From: DATBLE01 sp050258035
Lineage (GTDB): Bacteria > Actinomycetota > Thermoleophilia > Gaiellales > Gaiellaceae
NCBI GenBank assembly: GCA_050258035.1
Contig: JBLMYA010000071.1
Location: 3,346-67,345 of the forward strand
DNA: 64,000 nt
Direction: 5' to 3'
A model generated the notes under the pieces. The model did not search any database, was not told the origin of the DNA, and saw only the letters and a list, made by a program, of their open reading frames with translations. Below, in pieces: positions 19,043 through 27,138 of this stretch. Each line of letters begins with the position of its first letter. Position 1 is the stretch's first letter. A program made the position numbers and the translations under genes.

Positions 19043-20542
19043 CTAGTCGAGCGCGTGCGTGTAGAGGGCATCGAAGCGCTCTGCGATCGCCCGCCAGGAG
19101 TAGCTGCCACGGATCTGCCGACTGGCGTTGTCGGCTCGGTCGTTTCTGGCCGTGTCGTCGTTGACGGCTGTTACGAGCGCGTCGGCGAGGGCATCGATGT
19201 CGTCCGGAGGGACGAGCCAGCCGTTCGGCTTCCCGACGATCGTGTTGACGAAGGAGAGAGGGCCACCGGTAGCGGTAGTGATTACGGGCAGACCGCATGA
19301 CATAGCTTCGAGGAACACCAGCCCGAAGGGCTCATCGACCGAAGGAGCAGCGAACACGTTGGCACACGACAGTCCCAGCGGGAGGTCGGCATGTCCACGC
19401 CAACCGCTGAAGAACACACCATCCACCGCCAGTTCTCTTGCGACCGTGTACGGGTGTTCGCCCTCCCACTCCCCTGGCGAGCCGCCCCAGATCAGCAGAG
19501 GCGCCGGGATGTTGAACCGCGGTCGCGCCCGATCGTAGGCTCGCACGAGCAGCGGCACGCGCTTGAAGTCGAGGAAGCGCCCGACGTATAGGAGCATCGG
19601 CAGCGGCTCGCCCACACGGTCGGTGAACGCCTCCAGCGCCTCAGTTGCGTAGCGGATGCTCCCCGGGAGCCCCGACTCGTCCCAGCCCTTGGGATCGTCG
19701 ACGAGCCAGTGACGCAGGAGTTGCAGACGCCTGTCACGGCTGAGCGCAGAGCGGTGGAAGAGATCCGTATCGACACCGTTCGGAATCAGTTCGATCAGGT
19801 CGTCCGAGACGCCCAGGAGACGGACGGCCTCGGACGCTCCGTTGGGCGAGATGCAAACAATGCGGGAACTCCTTCGGGCAGACAGCTCGAGACGGGCGGC
19901 CCAGCCCTCTCCGTAGCGGTATCGATTCAGATTCGTCTGTCGTAGCAGCTCGCGATCTGCTCCGGCCAGCCGGCAATCCGACAGGAAATCGCCCGAGTCG
20001 ACGGCGATCTTGAGCCGGTCGAGGCTCGTGCCGAGTTCGAGGGCCACAGCGTCGAGGCGGTCGATGCGGTCGAGCATCTTCAGCTCGGTGCCGTGCAGGT
20101 GAGTGAACACCGGACGCTCGGGGCACAGCCGAGCGACGGCATCGTGCATCGGCGTCAGGTGATGCAAGTGGAGCACGTCGACATAGCGGAAACCGGCGCG
20201 CTCGAAGACTGCCTGCCACGCCGTCACTTGAACCTCCGCCCGCTCCGGACCCAGAGCGGCAAACACGGGATCCGGCGCTTCGACCCGGTCTTCGAAGGAG
20301 CCGTGGAACGGAACCGGCCCGGCCAGCGGATCCTCACCACTTCGGAACCGCTCAAAGGCGGGGGTGTAGTCGGCTACCTCGACGTGCAGACCCTCGTAAA
20401 AGGTGGGGGCATGCGTCTCCTCCCCAGGCGAGCCGAGCGATCCCGAGGCGAGCACCACATCCCAGCCGGCCTCAACGAGCGCGCGGCCGAGATACCGAGC
20501 AACCTGCGCCGAACCACCGCGCGGATAGAACATCAGGCCCAT
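19043..20542 (-). CDS. GT4-family glycosyltransferase
   Basis: A 499-residue GT-B fold glycosyltransferase. The ATG at 20542 gives MGLMFYPRGGSAQVARYL, the usual N-terminal glycine loop; a TTG at 20569 is an in-frame alternative. Features of family GT4 include the N-domain segment VDVLHLHHLTPMHD, the linker ICISPNGASEAVRLLG and NGVDTDLF, and the C-domain donor-site motif EPFGLVFLEAMSCGLP, which is the E-x7-E pattern. It transfers a sugar from a nucleotide-activated donor, with the acceptor unknown. It stands alone, outside the polysaccharide cluster at 29-40 kb, and is bracketed by two 30-base direct repeats, which suggests it moved in as a unit. Confidence 0.88.
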   Translation of the reverse strand: MGLMFYPRGGSAQVARYLGRALVEAGWDVVLASGSLGSPGEETHAPTFYEGLHVEVADYTPAFERFRSGEDPLAGPVPFHGSFEDRVEAPDPVFAALGPERAEVQVTAWQAVFERAGFRYVDVLHLHHLTPMHDAVARLCPERPVFTHLHGTELKMLDRIDRLDAVALELGTSLDRLKIAVDSGDFLSDCRLAGADRELLRQTNLNRYRYGEGWAARLELSARRSSRIVCISPNGASEAVRLLGVSDDLIELIPNGVDTDLFHRSALSRDRRLQLLRHWLVDDPKGWDESGLPGSIRYATEALEAFTDRVGEPLPMLLYVGRFLDFKRVPLLVRAYDRARPRFNIPAPLLIWGGSPGEWEGEHPYTVARELAVDGVFFSGWRGHADLPLGLSCANVFAAPSVDEPFGLVFLEAMSCGLPVITTATGGPLSFVNTIVGKPNGWLVPPDDIDALADALVTAVNDDTARNDRADNASRQIRGSYSWRAIAERFDALYTHALD

Positions 20543-21076
20543 GCCCAGCCGACCGCGCCGCCTACCCAAAGCCCCAGGCCTCCTGTTCGAAGGATTGATC
20601 TCGAATATCGCAAAGTTCGACGTGCGTGCCGTCTGCAGACAGGCTCGCCGCTACACCAGCGCGGCAGATCGGAGCGCCGCTCGCTCAAGCGCTCCGAGAG
20701 CGCAATGTCCACGGGCGTTCACCCCCTAGCCTGGGCGAGTGTTCAGAAATGTCCCCCGACGAACCGAGAGTGACGTCGACTGTGCGAGCCTTTGTCCAAG
20801 ACGGCAGTCTGATCATTCTTCGGGCTCACGTGAGTTGTGGCTGGAGGACTAACAGCATTGTCGATCCCGTCGCGAGCCGCTCCGCTGTGCCAGCGTGCTT
20901 CCGTCCGAACAGTCCGGACGGCGGGAACCTTCGCGGGTTCGCTGCCCCACCGCTCCTGGCGGTGTTGGCACAGACACCATAGGCGTGGCGAGTCCTGGAA
21001 ATCGTCGAAAGGGTGGCCAACCTGGACTACACTTGGTTCCCTTCGGGCGTGACCACGCGGCCTCGAAAGGGCACTC
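20543..21076. other. Gap with direct repeat and possible IS relic
   Basis: This 534-base stretch contains the second 30-base direct repeat (20731-20760). From there to about 21060 the minus strand is open in more than one frame without a recognisable domain. The repeat and this segment may be the end of a decayed insertion element. No promoter or RNA gene was recognised. Confidence 0.4.
20731..20760 (+). repeat. 30-base direct repeat, copy 2
   Basis: The same orientation as copy 1 at 18981-19010, with differences at two positions. The two copies are 1750 bases apart and enclose only the glycosyltransferase gene. Confidence 0.8.
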
Positions 21077-21403
21077 ATGGAACCGACCAACGATCAGGCA
21101 GCGAGGCAGCACGGCACCTTCGGTCCTGACGGCGGCGACATCCCCGCAGGTGTGTTGGCCGCCGGAGGGGTCCTCGTGTTCCTGCTCGGGACGGCCCGCC
21201 GCTCCACGCTCCTGCGCGCGGCGGGGCTCCTCGCCACGCTCTCCGCCTGTGGCTTGTACGCTCGCCGCAAGCTCGAGGTGCGCAGGGCGAGGATTGACGT
21301 CGCCGAGAGCCACATCCGCTCCGAGCTCGACGACCTCGACCCCGTCGCGCGGGCGCAGGTGCTTGCCGACATCGCCCGGTCAGGACTCCACGGCTCGACC
21401 TGA
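21077..21403 (+). CDS. Small predicted membrane protein
   Basis: A 108-residue protein starting at ATG 21077. Residues about 23-37 (AGVLAAGGVLVFLLG) and 47-61 form two short hydrophobic segments. A basic stretch (ARRKLEVRRARID) and an acidic C-terminal helix (SHIRSELDDLDPVARAQVL) follow. I do not recognise the family. The charge pattern suggests a small inner-membrane protein with its C-terminus in the cytoplasm. No operon partner is obvious. It could be spurious, but amino-acid composition is protein-like. Confidence 0.5.
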   Translation: MEPTNDQAARQHGTFGPDGGDIPAGVLAAGGVLVFLLGTARRSTLLRAAGLLATLSACGLYARRKLEVRRARIDVAESHIRSELDDLDPVARAQVLADIARSGLHGST

Positions 21404-21517
21404 ACGCGCCTGGGTGGCCCCCGCGCTGGCGGGGGGACGCTCACGCCCCTCAGTCGCCTGCGGTCGGCAGCACTGCCGGCTCGTCCGTGCGGAGCGGGCT
21501 CTGCGGTTCCTCTGGGT

Positions 21518-22270
21518 CTAGAAGATCTCCGCTGGCAGTGTCAGGCCGTCCAGGCTCGCGATCGAGAGCGCGCCCGTCAGGTCGTATCCGTGCCCGTCGA
21601 GGAAGGCGAGGAGTTGTCGGTAGTGGAAGGCGGCATGCCAGCGTTGGGAATCGAGCAAGTTCGCGTACGTCACGCGGCCGCGCGGCGATGTGATGTCCGG
21701 ATCGCGGGTGAGCAGATCGGTCTCGCTCTCGCGGAGCCAGTCCTGCCAGGCCAGATGACGATCGCTTGCGTAAGCGACGACCGCGGCAGCGTCCGGAAGC
21801 GCCGCTTCCCGGTCTTCGTCGAGGGTTGGGTCCCAGTCGAAACGGCCGGTCTCGAACGCGATGGGGAGGAGTTCGAATGGATGGAAGACGTTCACGGTCA
21901 GGTTGCGCAGGGAGCGGCCGCGCGATGGCGTCGGCGCGGTGAGCGTCTCGTGGTCGAGCGGCCGGATCAGCTTCAGCCAAGCGTCGAGGACGGCGGCCGC
22001 GTCCCACGCGAGCCGCGTGGCCTCGAGGTGCGCGGGCGCTTCGAGCCCGAGCATCGTCGCGAGCTGAGAGACGTGCAGGATCGGCGAGGCGACGCCGCCG
22101 ACGAGGAGGCATGGGACGATCGGCCGACCGGCATCGACCCAGCGCGCCGCACCATCGGGCTCGCGAATGTTCACCGACTCGAACTCCAAGCCCTGCTTGC
22201 CAAGGAACTCCTTGGCTGCGTGACAGGATGCTCAGGCGGGCTGCCAGAAGAGGGCGGGAAGCTCGGGCAC
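21518..22270 (-). CDS. Candidate selenoprotein: glutaredoxin-DinB fusion with in-frame UGA
   Basis: Read from GTG 22270 (four codons after an in-frame TAG) the frame meets TGA at codon 13 (22232-22234) and then stays open to 21518, giving 250 residues if TGA is decoded. The N-terminus reads PELPALFWQPA-(TGA)-ASCHAAKEFLG: a thioredoxin-fold beta strand and helix with UGA in the place of the first cysteine of a CxxC motif. The cis-Pro loop (RPIVPCLLVGG, Pro53) follows. Residues about 85-250 form a DinB-like helical domain. A 7-bp hairpin lies just behind the TGA. TGA serves as an ordinary stop elsewhere in the window, so it is not a general sense codon. Without recoding, only a TTG start at 22189 remains, and the product would lack the redox motif. 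A frame-intact nonsense mutation or sequencing error is the alternative. Confidence 0.6.
22199..22216 (-). promoter_or_regulatory. SECIS-like hairpin downstream of in-frame UGA
   Basis: On the minus strand a perfect 7-bp stem, GCCAAGG/CCTTGGC, closes an AGTT loop. The loop begins 22 bases after the TGA. This fits the published general description of bacterial SECIS elements: a short stem-loop with its apical loop about 16-37 bases from the UGA and a G among the first two loop bases. A possible lower helix pairs CTG with CAG just outside. It lies inside coding sequence, so chance is not excluded. Confidence 0.5.
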
Positions 22271-22485
22271 GCGGCGAATCTACACCAGCCCCTGTCCGAC
22301 TCGTCCACGCTGCGATCGAGGACGGCCCGGGCAGCCTGGGCTCGGTCGCCTCCTGTGGGTCATCGGCAAGCGCGTCCGCTTGCGTTCCCCGTCGCGGCCG
22401 CAGGGGGCTTGGGCAGGTGCGTGTGGCGAGGGTGCCGCCAGATCGGACAACGGTCACCGTCTCGGCCTGGTCGAGAGCCGCCGAG

Positions 22486-23223
22486 TCAGACGACGTCCAT
22501 CCGGCGGAGCCGGCGCACCGCGAGGAGGATGAACGCGCCGAAGACGGCGGCCGAGCCGGCGATCGCCATGGGCGAGCCGACGATGGTCTCGCCGGCACCG
22601 AGGAACCGCGAGGGGTCGACCGTCGCGACCACCCCGAGCGTGTACTGGCGGATGCTCAGATACCTAATCCCCGAGACGAAAGTTGCGAAGAGCCCTTCCC
22701 AGACGAAGACGTAGAGCAGCCCGAATCCGAGCGGGTGCGACGTCACGAGGCCGAGCCAGAGGAAGACGGCCGAGTAGACCGCGACCCCGACGGCGAAGGC
22801 GACCGCCGCCGCAACGGCGGCCCTGCCAGAGCCCTCGATGCCCGAGCCTCCGTAGCCGAGCAGGACCGACGCCGACGCGCTCGCGACGACGAACGGAAGG
22901 GCGACCGTCAGCACGGCGCCGAGCTTCGCCAGCACGATGCGCCCGCGCCGGACCGGGGTGAGCGTCAGGTTGCCGAGGGTCTTGTCCTCCAGCTCGTTGC
23001 CGAAGGCGGCGGTGGCGATCGTCAGCGTGACCAGCGGAAGGATGGCCGCGGCCAGCAGGTGGTCGAGCAGGACACGGTCGGCGTCCCACACGTACCAGGG
23101 GGTCGCCGATGCCGCGTTGATCGCGGCCGGAATCAGCGGGACCGCGGCAAGGCCGAGGAGGACGAGCAGGCGTCGCCAGCCGAGGAGCTGACGGATCGAG
23201 AGGGTGTAGACGCTGCGGACCAT
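22486..23223 (-). CDS. ABC-2 type permease, second pair
   Basis: A 245-residue integral membrane protein starting at ATG 23223, which overlaps the stop of the preceding ATPase gene; a GTG at 23226 is also possible. About six hydrophobic segments are visible, including LLVLLGLAAVPLIPAAI near residue 20 and a C-terminal AIAGSAAVFGAFILLAV. The segment FGNELEDKTLGNLTLTPVRRGRIVLAK is the cytoplasmic coupling loop typical of ABC-2 permeases that export or translocate substrates. It is the last gene of the four-gene operon and should pair with the ATPase at 23223-24152. Substrate unknown. Confidence 0.88.
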   Translation of the reverse strand: MVRSVYTLSIRQLLGWRRLLVLLGLAAVPLIPAAINAASATPWYVWDADRVLLDHLLAAAILPLVTLTIATAAFGNELEDKTLGNLTLTPVRRGRIVLAKLGAVLTVALPFVVASASASVLLGYGGSGIEGSGRAAVAAAVAFAVGVAVYSAVFLWLGLVTSHPLGFGLLYVFVWEGLFATFVSGIRYLSIRQYTLGVVATVDPSRFLGAGETIVGSPMAIAGSAAVFGAFILLAVRRLRRMDVV

Positions 23224-24152
23224 CACTGCTCGACCAGGTAGCCGAAGACACTCTCTAGGCTGTCGTCGAGCGGCTCGACGCGGGTCAGTCGGACGTCCAG
23301 CTCCTTCGCCGTGCGCGGAAGCGCGGCCTGGACGACGCCGACGTCGCGGCTGAGCACGACGAGGCCGTCCTCGTCGAGCTCGACCGAGTCGACGGCGTCG
23401 ATGCCGACGAGGGCGGCGGCGAGCACGCGGGGGCGGTTGCAGGCGATGCGCACGTGGTAGGGACGCTGATCGAGCGCGGCCCGGATCGCGTGGTGGTCGC
23501 CCTCGGCCGCCAGCTTGCCGTTGACCAGCAGCAGCACGGTGTCGGCGAGCAGCTCGACCTCCTCGAGGATGTGCGAGGAGACGACGATGGTTCTGCCCTC
23601 GGCGGCGAGCCGCCGGAGGAGGTCCTGGAAGTCGATGCGCTGCCGCGGGTCCGCGCCGTTCAGCGGCTCGTCGAGGATCAGGAGCTCCGGGTCGTGGACG
23701 ATCGTGGCGGCGAGCTTGATGCGCTGCCTCATTCCGCGCGAGTACGTGGCGACCCTGCGGGCGGCCGCCTCGCCGAGGTCAACCTGATCGATTGCCCGGC
23801 GGGCCGCTCCCTCCACGTCGTCGACGCCTCGCACCCTCGCGAACCACTCGACCAGCGCCCGGCCGCTGAAAAGTTCGTACGTGGCCTCGTGCTCGGTCAT
23901 CACGCCGATCCGCCGGTACAGGTCGATCGCGTCCCTGGGATCCCGGCCGAAGACCGAGATGCGGCCCTGCGACGCCTTCGCCAGGCCGCACATCATCCGC
24001 AGCAGCGTGGTCTTGCCGGCGCCGTTCGGCCCGAGCAACCCGGTGATCCCGGGACGAACGACGAACGAGACTTCGCTGACGGCGACGACGCTCCCGTACC
24101 ACTTCGAGACGGCGTCGACCGTGATGACGGGAATGTCTGCCGTGGCGCTCAC
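23223..24152 (-). CDS. ABC transporter ATPase, second pair
   Basis: A 309-residue ATPase starting at GTG 24152, overlapping the previous stop (GTGA). Walker A is GPNGAGKTT, the signature region reads YSRGMRQRIKLAATI, Walker B is LLILDEPLNGADP, and the switch His is in VVSSHILEEVE. The extra C-terminal domain of about 85 residues is usual for ATPases serving ABC-2 permeases. The signature motif is YSRGMRQR, a variant of LSGGQ seen in this exporter subfamily. It pairs with the permease just downstream. Confidence 0.92.
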   Translation of the reverse strand: MSATADIPVITVDAVSKWYGSVVAVSEVSFVVRPGITGLLGPNGAGKTTLLRMMCGLAKASQGRISVFGRDPRDAIDLYRRIGVMTEHEATYELFSGRALVEWFARVRGVDDVEGAARRAIDQVDLGEAAARRVATYSRGMRQRIKLAATIVHDPELLILDEPLNGADPRQRIDFQDLLRRLAAEGRTIVVSSHILEEVELLADTVLLLVNGKLAAEGDHHAIRAALDQRPYHVRIACNRPRVLAAALVGIDAVDSVELDEDGLVVLSRDVGVVQAALPRTAKELDVRLTRVEPLDDSLESVFGYLVEQ

Positions 24153-25051
24153 GCCGACAACCTCACTGCCCGGCGCCGGACGACGAGGAGGCAGACCGCG
24201 ACGACGACGAGGTACCACCCGAGCTGCACCGCGCCGGGCAGGTCGGCCGCCTGCTTGGCGCCGATCGGCTCGGCGTGGAAGACGAGGTCGTTGACGAGCA
24301 GCGGGACGTCGCGGACGCTGAGCAGTGCGATCCAGCGGCCGACGCCGGTGCTGACCGCGTCGGCGACGCTCGTCACGACGGTGCTGCTGACGATGAAGAC
24401 GCCGACCAGGAATGCGGCCGCGTGCGCTCGTCGCGTCGTGAAGGACGAGACGAGCGCGGCGAGCGTCGACACCCACAGCGCGATCGCCGCCCCGGCGGCG
24501 AGGAACCGGGGCACGTCGAGCCAATGGTCGGCGAGGTAGCTGCCGGGGTGGGAGACGCTCAGTGCGAGCCCCGTGAACAGCACGGCCTGCGGCAGCCACG
24601 CCGCCAGGGTCATCACCGTGAGGAGCGCGCCGAAGCGCCCGGCGATGTAGTCGGTCGACGTGAGCGGCCGGACGAGGTAGAGGCTGATCACCCTGTTGCG
24701 CCGGTCGGGGCAGAACAGCTCCGGTCCCACGACGGCGGCGAACAGCAGGAGCACGACGGACGCGATCGAGTAGTAGTCGGAGAGCGTCGGGATCGACGAC
24801 GGGTCGAAGTCCGGCGCGAGCCGGTCGAGCGAGCCGGCGACGAGCGCCATGATGATCGCCGGCAGCAGCGAAGCCCCGATGAACACCCACGGGAGCACCT
24901 TGGCGCGGCCGCCGCGCCCGAGCCCCATCGACGCGCGCAGCCCGTCCTCGTACACGGAGAGAATCGCGCGCCGGCGACCCTCGCGCGGACCCTCGTAGCG
25001 GCGGAAGCCCAGGTCGTAGACGCGACCTTCACGCTGGACGCCCACGCTCAC
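24149..25051 (-). CDS. ABC-2 type permease, first pair
   Basis: A 300-residue membrane protein starting at GTG 25051, overlapping the previous stop. It opens with a soluble segment (VYDLGFRRYEGPREGRR) that is characteristic of a subgroup of ABC-2 permeases, then VLPWVFIGASLLPAIIMALV and further membrane helices to the C-terminus. The cytoplasmic loop RNRVISLYLVRPLTSTDY matches the coupling helix region. It should work with the ATPase at 25048-25959. Substrate unknown; drug, lipid or peptide export is typical of the family. Confidence 0.88.
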   Translation of the reverse strand: MSVGVQREGRVYDLGFRRYEGPREGRRRAILSVYEDGLRASMGLGRGGRAKVLPWVFIGASLLPAIIMALVAGSLDRLAPDFDPSSIPTLSDYYSIASVVLLLFAAVVGPELFCPDRRNRVISLYLVRPLTSTDYIAGRFGALLTVMTLAAWLPQAVLFTGLALSVSHPGSYLADHWLDVPRFLAAGAAIALWVSTLAALVSSFTTRRAHAAAFLVGVFIVSSTVVTSVADAVSTGVGRWIALLSVRDVPLLVNDLVFHAEPIGAKQAADLPGAVQLGWYLVVVAVCLLVVRRRAVRLSA

Positions 25052-25959
25052 GGGCCTCTCCCTTCGCCGTCGCGGAAGAGTTCGGTCAGCGCGCGCCGCC
25101 GGGGCGCCATCCGGCGGAGGGGCGACCCCGACGCTGCGAGGGCGTCGCGGATCACGTCGTAGCCGCGATCGTCGACGTTCGCGATCACCACGGTGCCGTC
25201 CTCGACGGCGGCCAGGACCGACCGCTCGCGCAGCGCGGCCACGAACTCGTCCCGCCCGGCCGTGACCTCGACGTACAGCGTCGGGGTGTCGCCCGCGAAC
25301 GCGGCGATCTGCCCCTGCTGCGCGACGCGCCCCGCCTCGAGCACGACGATGTGCTCGCAGACGCGCTCGACGTCCCCCATGATGTGAGACGAGAGCACCA
25401 CGCTGATGCCGAAGTCCCTGTGCGTCTTGCGGACGAGGTCGAGCATCTCGTCGCGCCCGGTCGGGTCGAGACCCGCCATCGGTTCGTCGAGGAGCACGAG
25501 CAGCGGATCGTGGACGAGCGCCTGCGCCAGCTTCACGCGCTGCTTCATCCCTGTCGAGTAGCCGCCGATCGGCCGGTAGCGCTCCTCGAAGAGTCCGACG
25601 TGACGCAGCGTCTCGGCTGCCCTCGCGCGGGCATGCGCTGGCGGGAGGCCGCTGACCCCCGCCATGTGCGTGAGGAACTCCGCCGCTGAGACCGTCTGCG
25701 GAAGGCAGTCGTGCTCGGGCATGTAGCCGAGCCGCGCCCGCACGGACGGGTTACCGGCCGCCGTCTCGCCGAGCACTTCCGCCACGCCCCCGGTCGGCGC
25801 GAGCAGTCCGAGGAAGAGCTTGATGGCCGTGCTCTTCCCGGCGCCGTTCGGGCCGAGAAGCCCTGTCACGGTGTCCTCGATCTCGAACTCGGCGCCGTCG
25901 AGTGCGACGACGTCGCCGTACCGCTTCGTCAGTCCCCGTGCCCGGAGTAGGGCTGCCAC
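25048..25959 (-). CDS. ABC transporter ATPase, first pair
   Basis: A 303-residue ATPase with Walker A GPNGAGKST, signature YSTGMKQRVKLAQAL, Walker B LLVLLDEPMAGLDP and switch His in VLSSHIMGDVE. The GTG at 25959 is chosen because the protein then begins VAALLRARGLTKRYGDVVALDG, the normal N-terminal A-loop region. The open frame continues upstream through a SARP-type DNA-binding domain fragment, so a longer fused protein starting at GTG 26268 (406 residues) is formally possible. It heads an operon of two ATPase/permease pairs, each junction overlapping by a few bases. Confidence 0.9.
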   Translation of the reverse strand: MAALLRARGLTKRYGDVVALDGAEFEIEDTVTGLLGPNGAGKSTAIKLFLGLLAPTGGVAEVLGETAAGNPSVRARLGYMPEHDCLPQTVSAAEFLTHMAGVSGLPPAHARARAAETLRHVGLFEERYRPIGGYSTGMKQRVKLAQALVHDPLLVLLDEPMAGLDPTGRDEMLDLVRKTHRDFGISVVLSSHIMGDVERVCEHIVVLEAGRVAQQGQIAAFAGDTPTLYVEVTAGRDEFVAALRERSVLAAVEDGTVVIANVDDRGYDVIRDALAASGSPLRRMAPRRRALTELFRDGEGRGP

Positions 25960-26268
25960 GTCGTAAGTGTCCGTCCATCCGCCAGGGTCGCAATCGGGGG
26001 ATACGCGAATCCACAGCCGGGTTTTCCACCCAGTCAGGCTCGGCAGCGCCTTCCGCAGACGCGATAGGTAGTTGTCGAGGGTGTGCGACGCGGTCGCCGG
26101 CGGGCGCTCTCCCCAGATGCCGTCGATCAGCCGATCCCGGGAGACTGCCTCGTTCGCGTGTAGGAGCAGGATTGCGAACAGGGCACGCTGTTTCGGGCCG
26201 CCGAGGGGCACCAGGGGTTCGAGAGTGCCGCCGCCGCATCGGGCAAGCAAGTCGCTTGCTGGATCCAC
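25960..26268 (-). pseudogene. SARP-type winged-helix DNA-binding fragment
   Basis: Bases about 26030-26215 encode LGGPKQRALFAILLLHANE, then SRDRLIDGIWGERPP, then TLDNYLSRLRKAL. This is the recognisable OmpR/PhoB-like winged helix of SARP/AfsR-type activators. The first strand of the fold is missing and no BTAD domain follows; after ALPSLTGW the sequence is unrelated. The fragment is in frame with the downstream ABC ATPase with no stop between, so it is either a decayed regulator remnant or part of an unusual DNA-binding/ATPase fusion. I favour a remnant. Confidence 0.6.
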
Positions 26269-26346
26269 CGATCGATTGACACCTGAGGCATGCAACGTAA
26301 TGCTGCTGACCGCTAGGCCAAGCACGGGAGGTCGGGGGGCAGGCTC

Positions 26347-27138
26347 TTGCCGTCGGTCAGCAGGTTTCTGGTCATCGCAGCCGGCGTGGTGCTGGCGCTC
26401 TTGCTCAGCTCCGTTGCTCGCGGAGCAACGATTGACGGTCGTCCATGTGAGGAGGTCGAGACGACCGAGCCAGCGCCGGACAACGCGACCGGCCTCGTCG
26501 AGCTTCAGAGCAACGCCGCCCGACCCACCTTCGACATCGGGCTTGCCGACAAGGCGAACGGCGATGACCAGATCACCTTCTCGCCAAAGGGTGGTGAGCA
26601 CGTCGGGCGCACCACGGATGTCGCAGCAGAGCTCACCGACTACCCGCGGCGCAGTACGCACCGACTGAACGGCCGGATCTTCGTCGCCGCTCACCCCAGC
26701 AAGTCGGGTGAACGGGTTGTCGTGGAGGCCTGCCTGGAAAACGTTCGAAACTGGGATGCAGGGCAGTACAAGGGAACCGTCGCCGTATACGGCCCCACAG
26801 TCGCTGACTTCACCTACGCGCTCGTCGTTACGTCGAAGTGGCCATGGTGGGTGGCCGTTGGAGTGATCGGGGCGACCATCCTCTTCTCCGCTGTGCTGTT
26901 CTTCCTGCTGGGCACGAGGCCGACAGCGGGATTCTGGAAGTGGCTGCTGGCGTCGCTGCTCGGCCTGATCGTGGGCGGCCTTCTGGCTGCTCTCTCGTAT
27001 TGGAGCGTCTACGTGACGAACGACACCTGGGGCGAAGATCCCCAGGCGCAGATCGTCGCCCTGGCCATGGCGAGCTTCGCCGCCACCGTGACCGGATATG
27101 GAGCTGTTCGGGCCGCCCTGGCCCAGCTGACCAAGTGA
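26347..27138 (+). CDS. Predicted exported membrane protein
   Basis: A 263-residue protein starting at TTG 26347. It has an N-terminal signal or anchor (FLVIAAGVVLALLLSSVARG), an extracytoplasmic domain of about 135 residues with two cysteines (CEEVETT and EACLENV) that could pair, and three C-terminal membrane helices (WWVAVGVIGATILFSAVLFF, LLASLLGLIVGGLLAALSYW and AQIVALAMASFAATV). I do not recognise the family. It is divergent from the ABC transporter operon and has no clear partner. Confidence 0.7.
   Translation: MPSVSRFLVIAAGVVLALLLSSVARGATIDGRPCEEVETTEPAPDNATGLVELQSNAARPTFDIGLADKANGDDQITFSPKGGEHVGRTTDVAAELTDYPRRSTHRLNGRIFVAAHPSKSGERVVVEACLENVRNWDAGQYKGTVAVYGPTVADFTYALVVTSKWPWWVAVGVIGATILFSAVLFFLLGTRPTAGFWKWLLASLLGLIVGGLLAALSYWSVYVTNDTWGEDPQAQIVALAMASFAATVTGYGAVRAALAQLTK

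Noticed and set aside
18981..20760. The two 30-base repeats as a CRISPR array
   Set aside because: There are only two copies 1.75 kb apart with a gene between them; there are no spacers and no cas genes.
22232..22234. TGA read as tryptophan under an alternative genetic code
   Set aside because: TGA is used as the normal stop in many genes here, including all the ATGA and GTGA overlaps.
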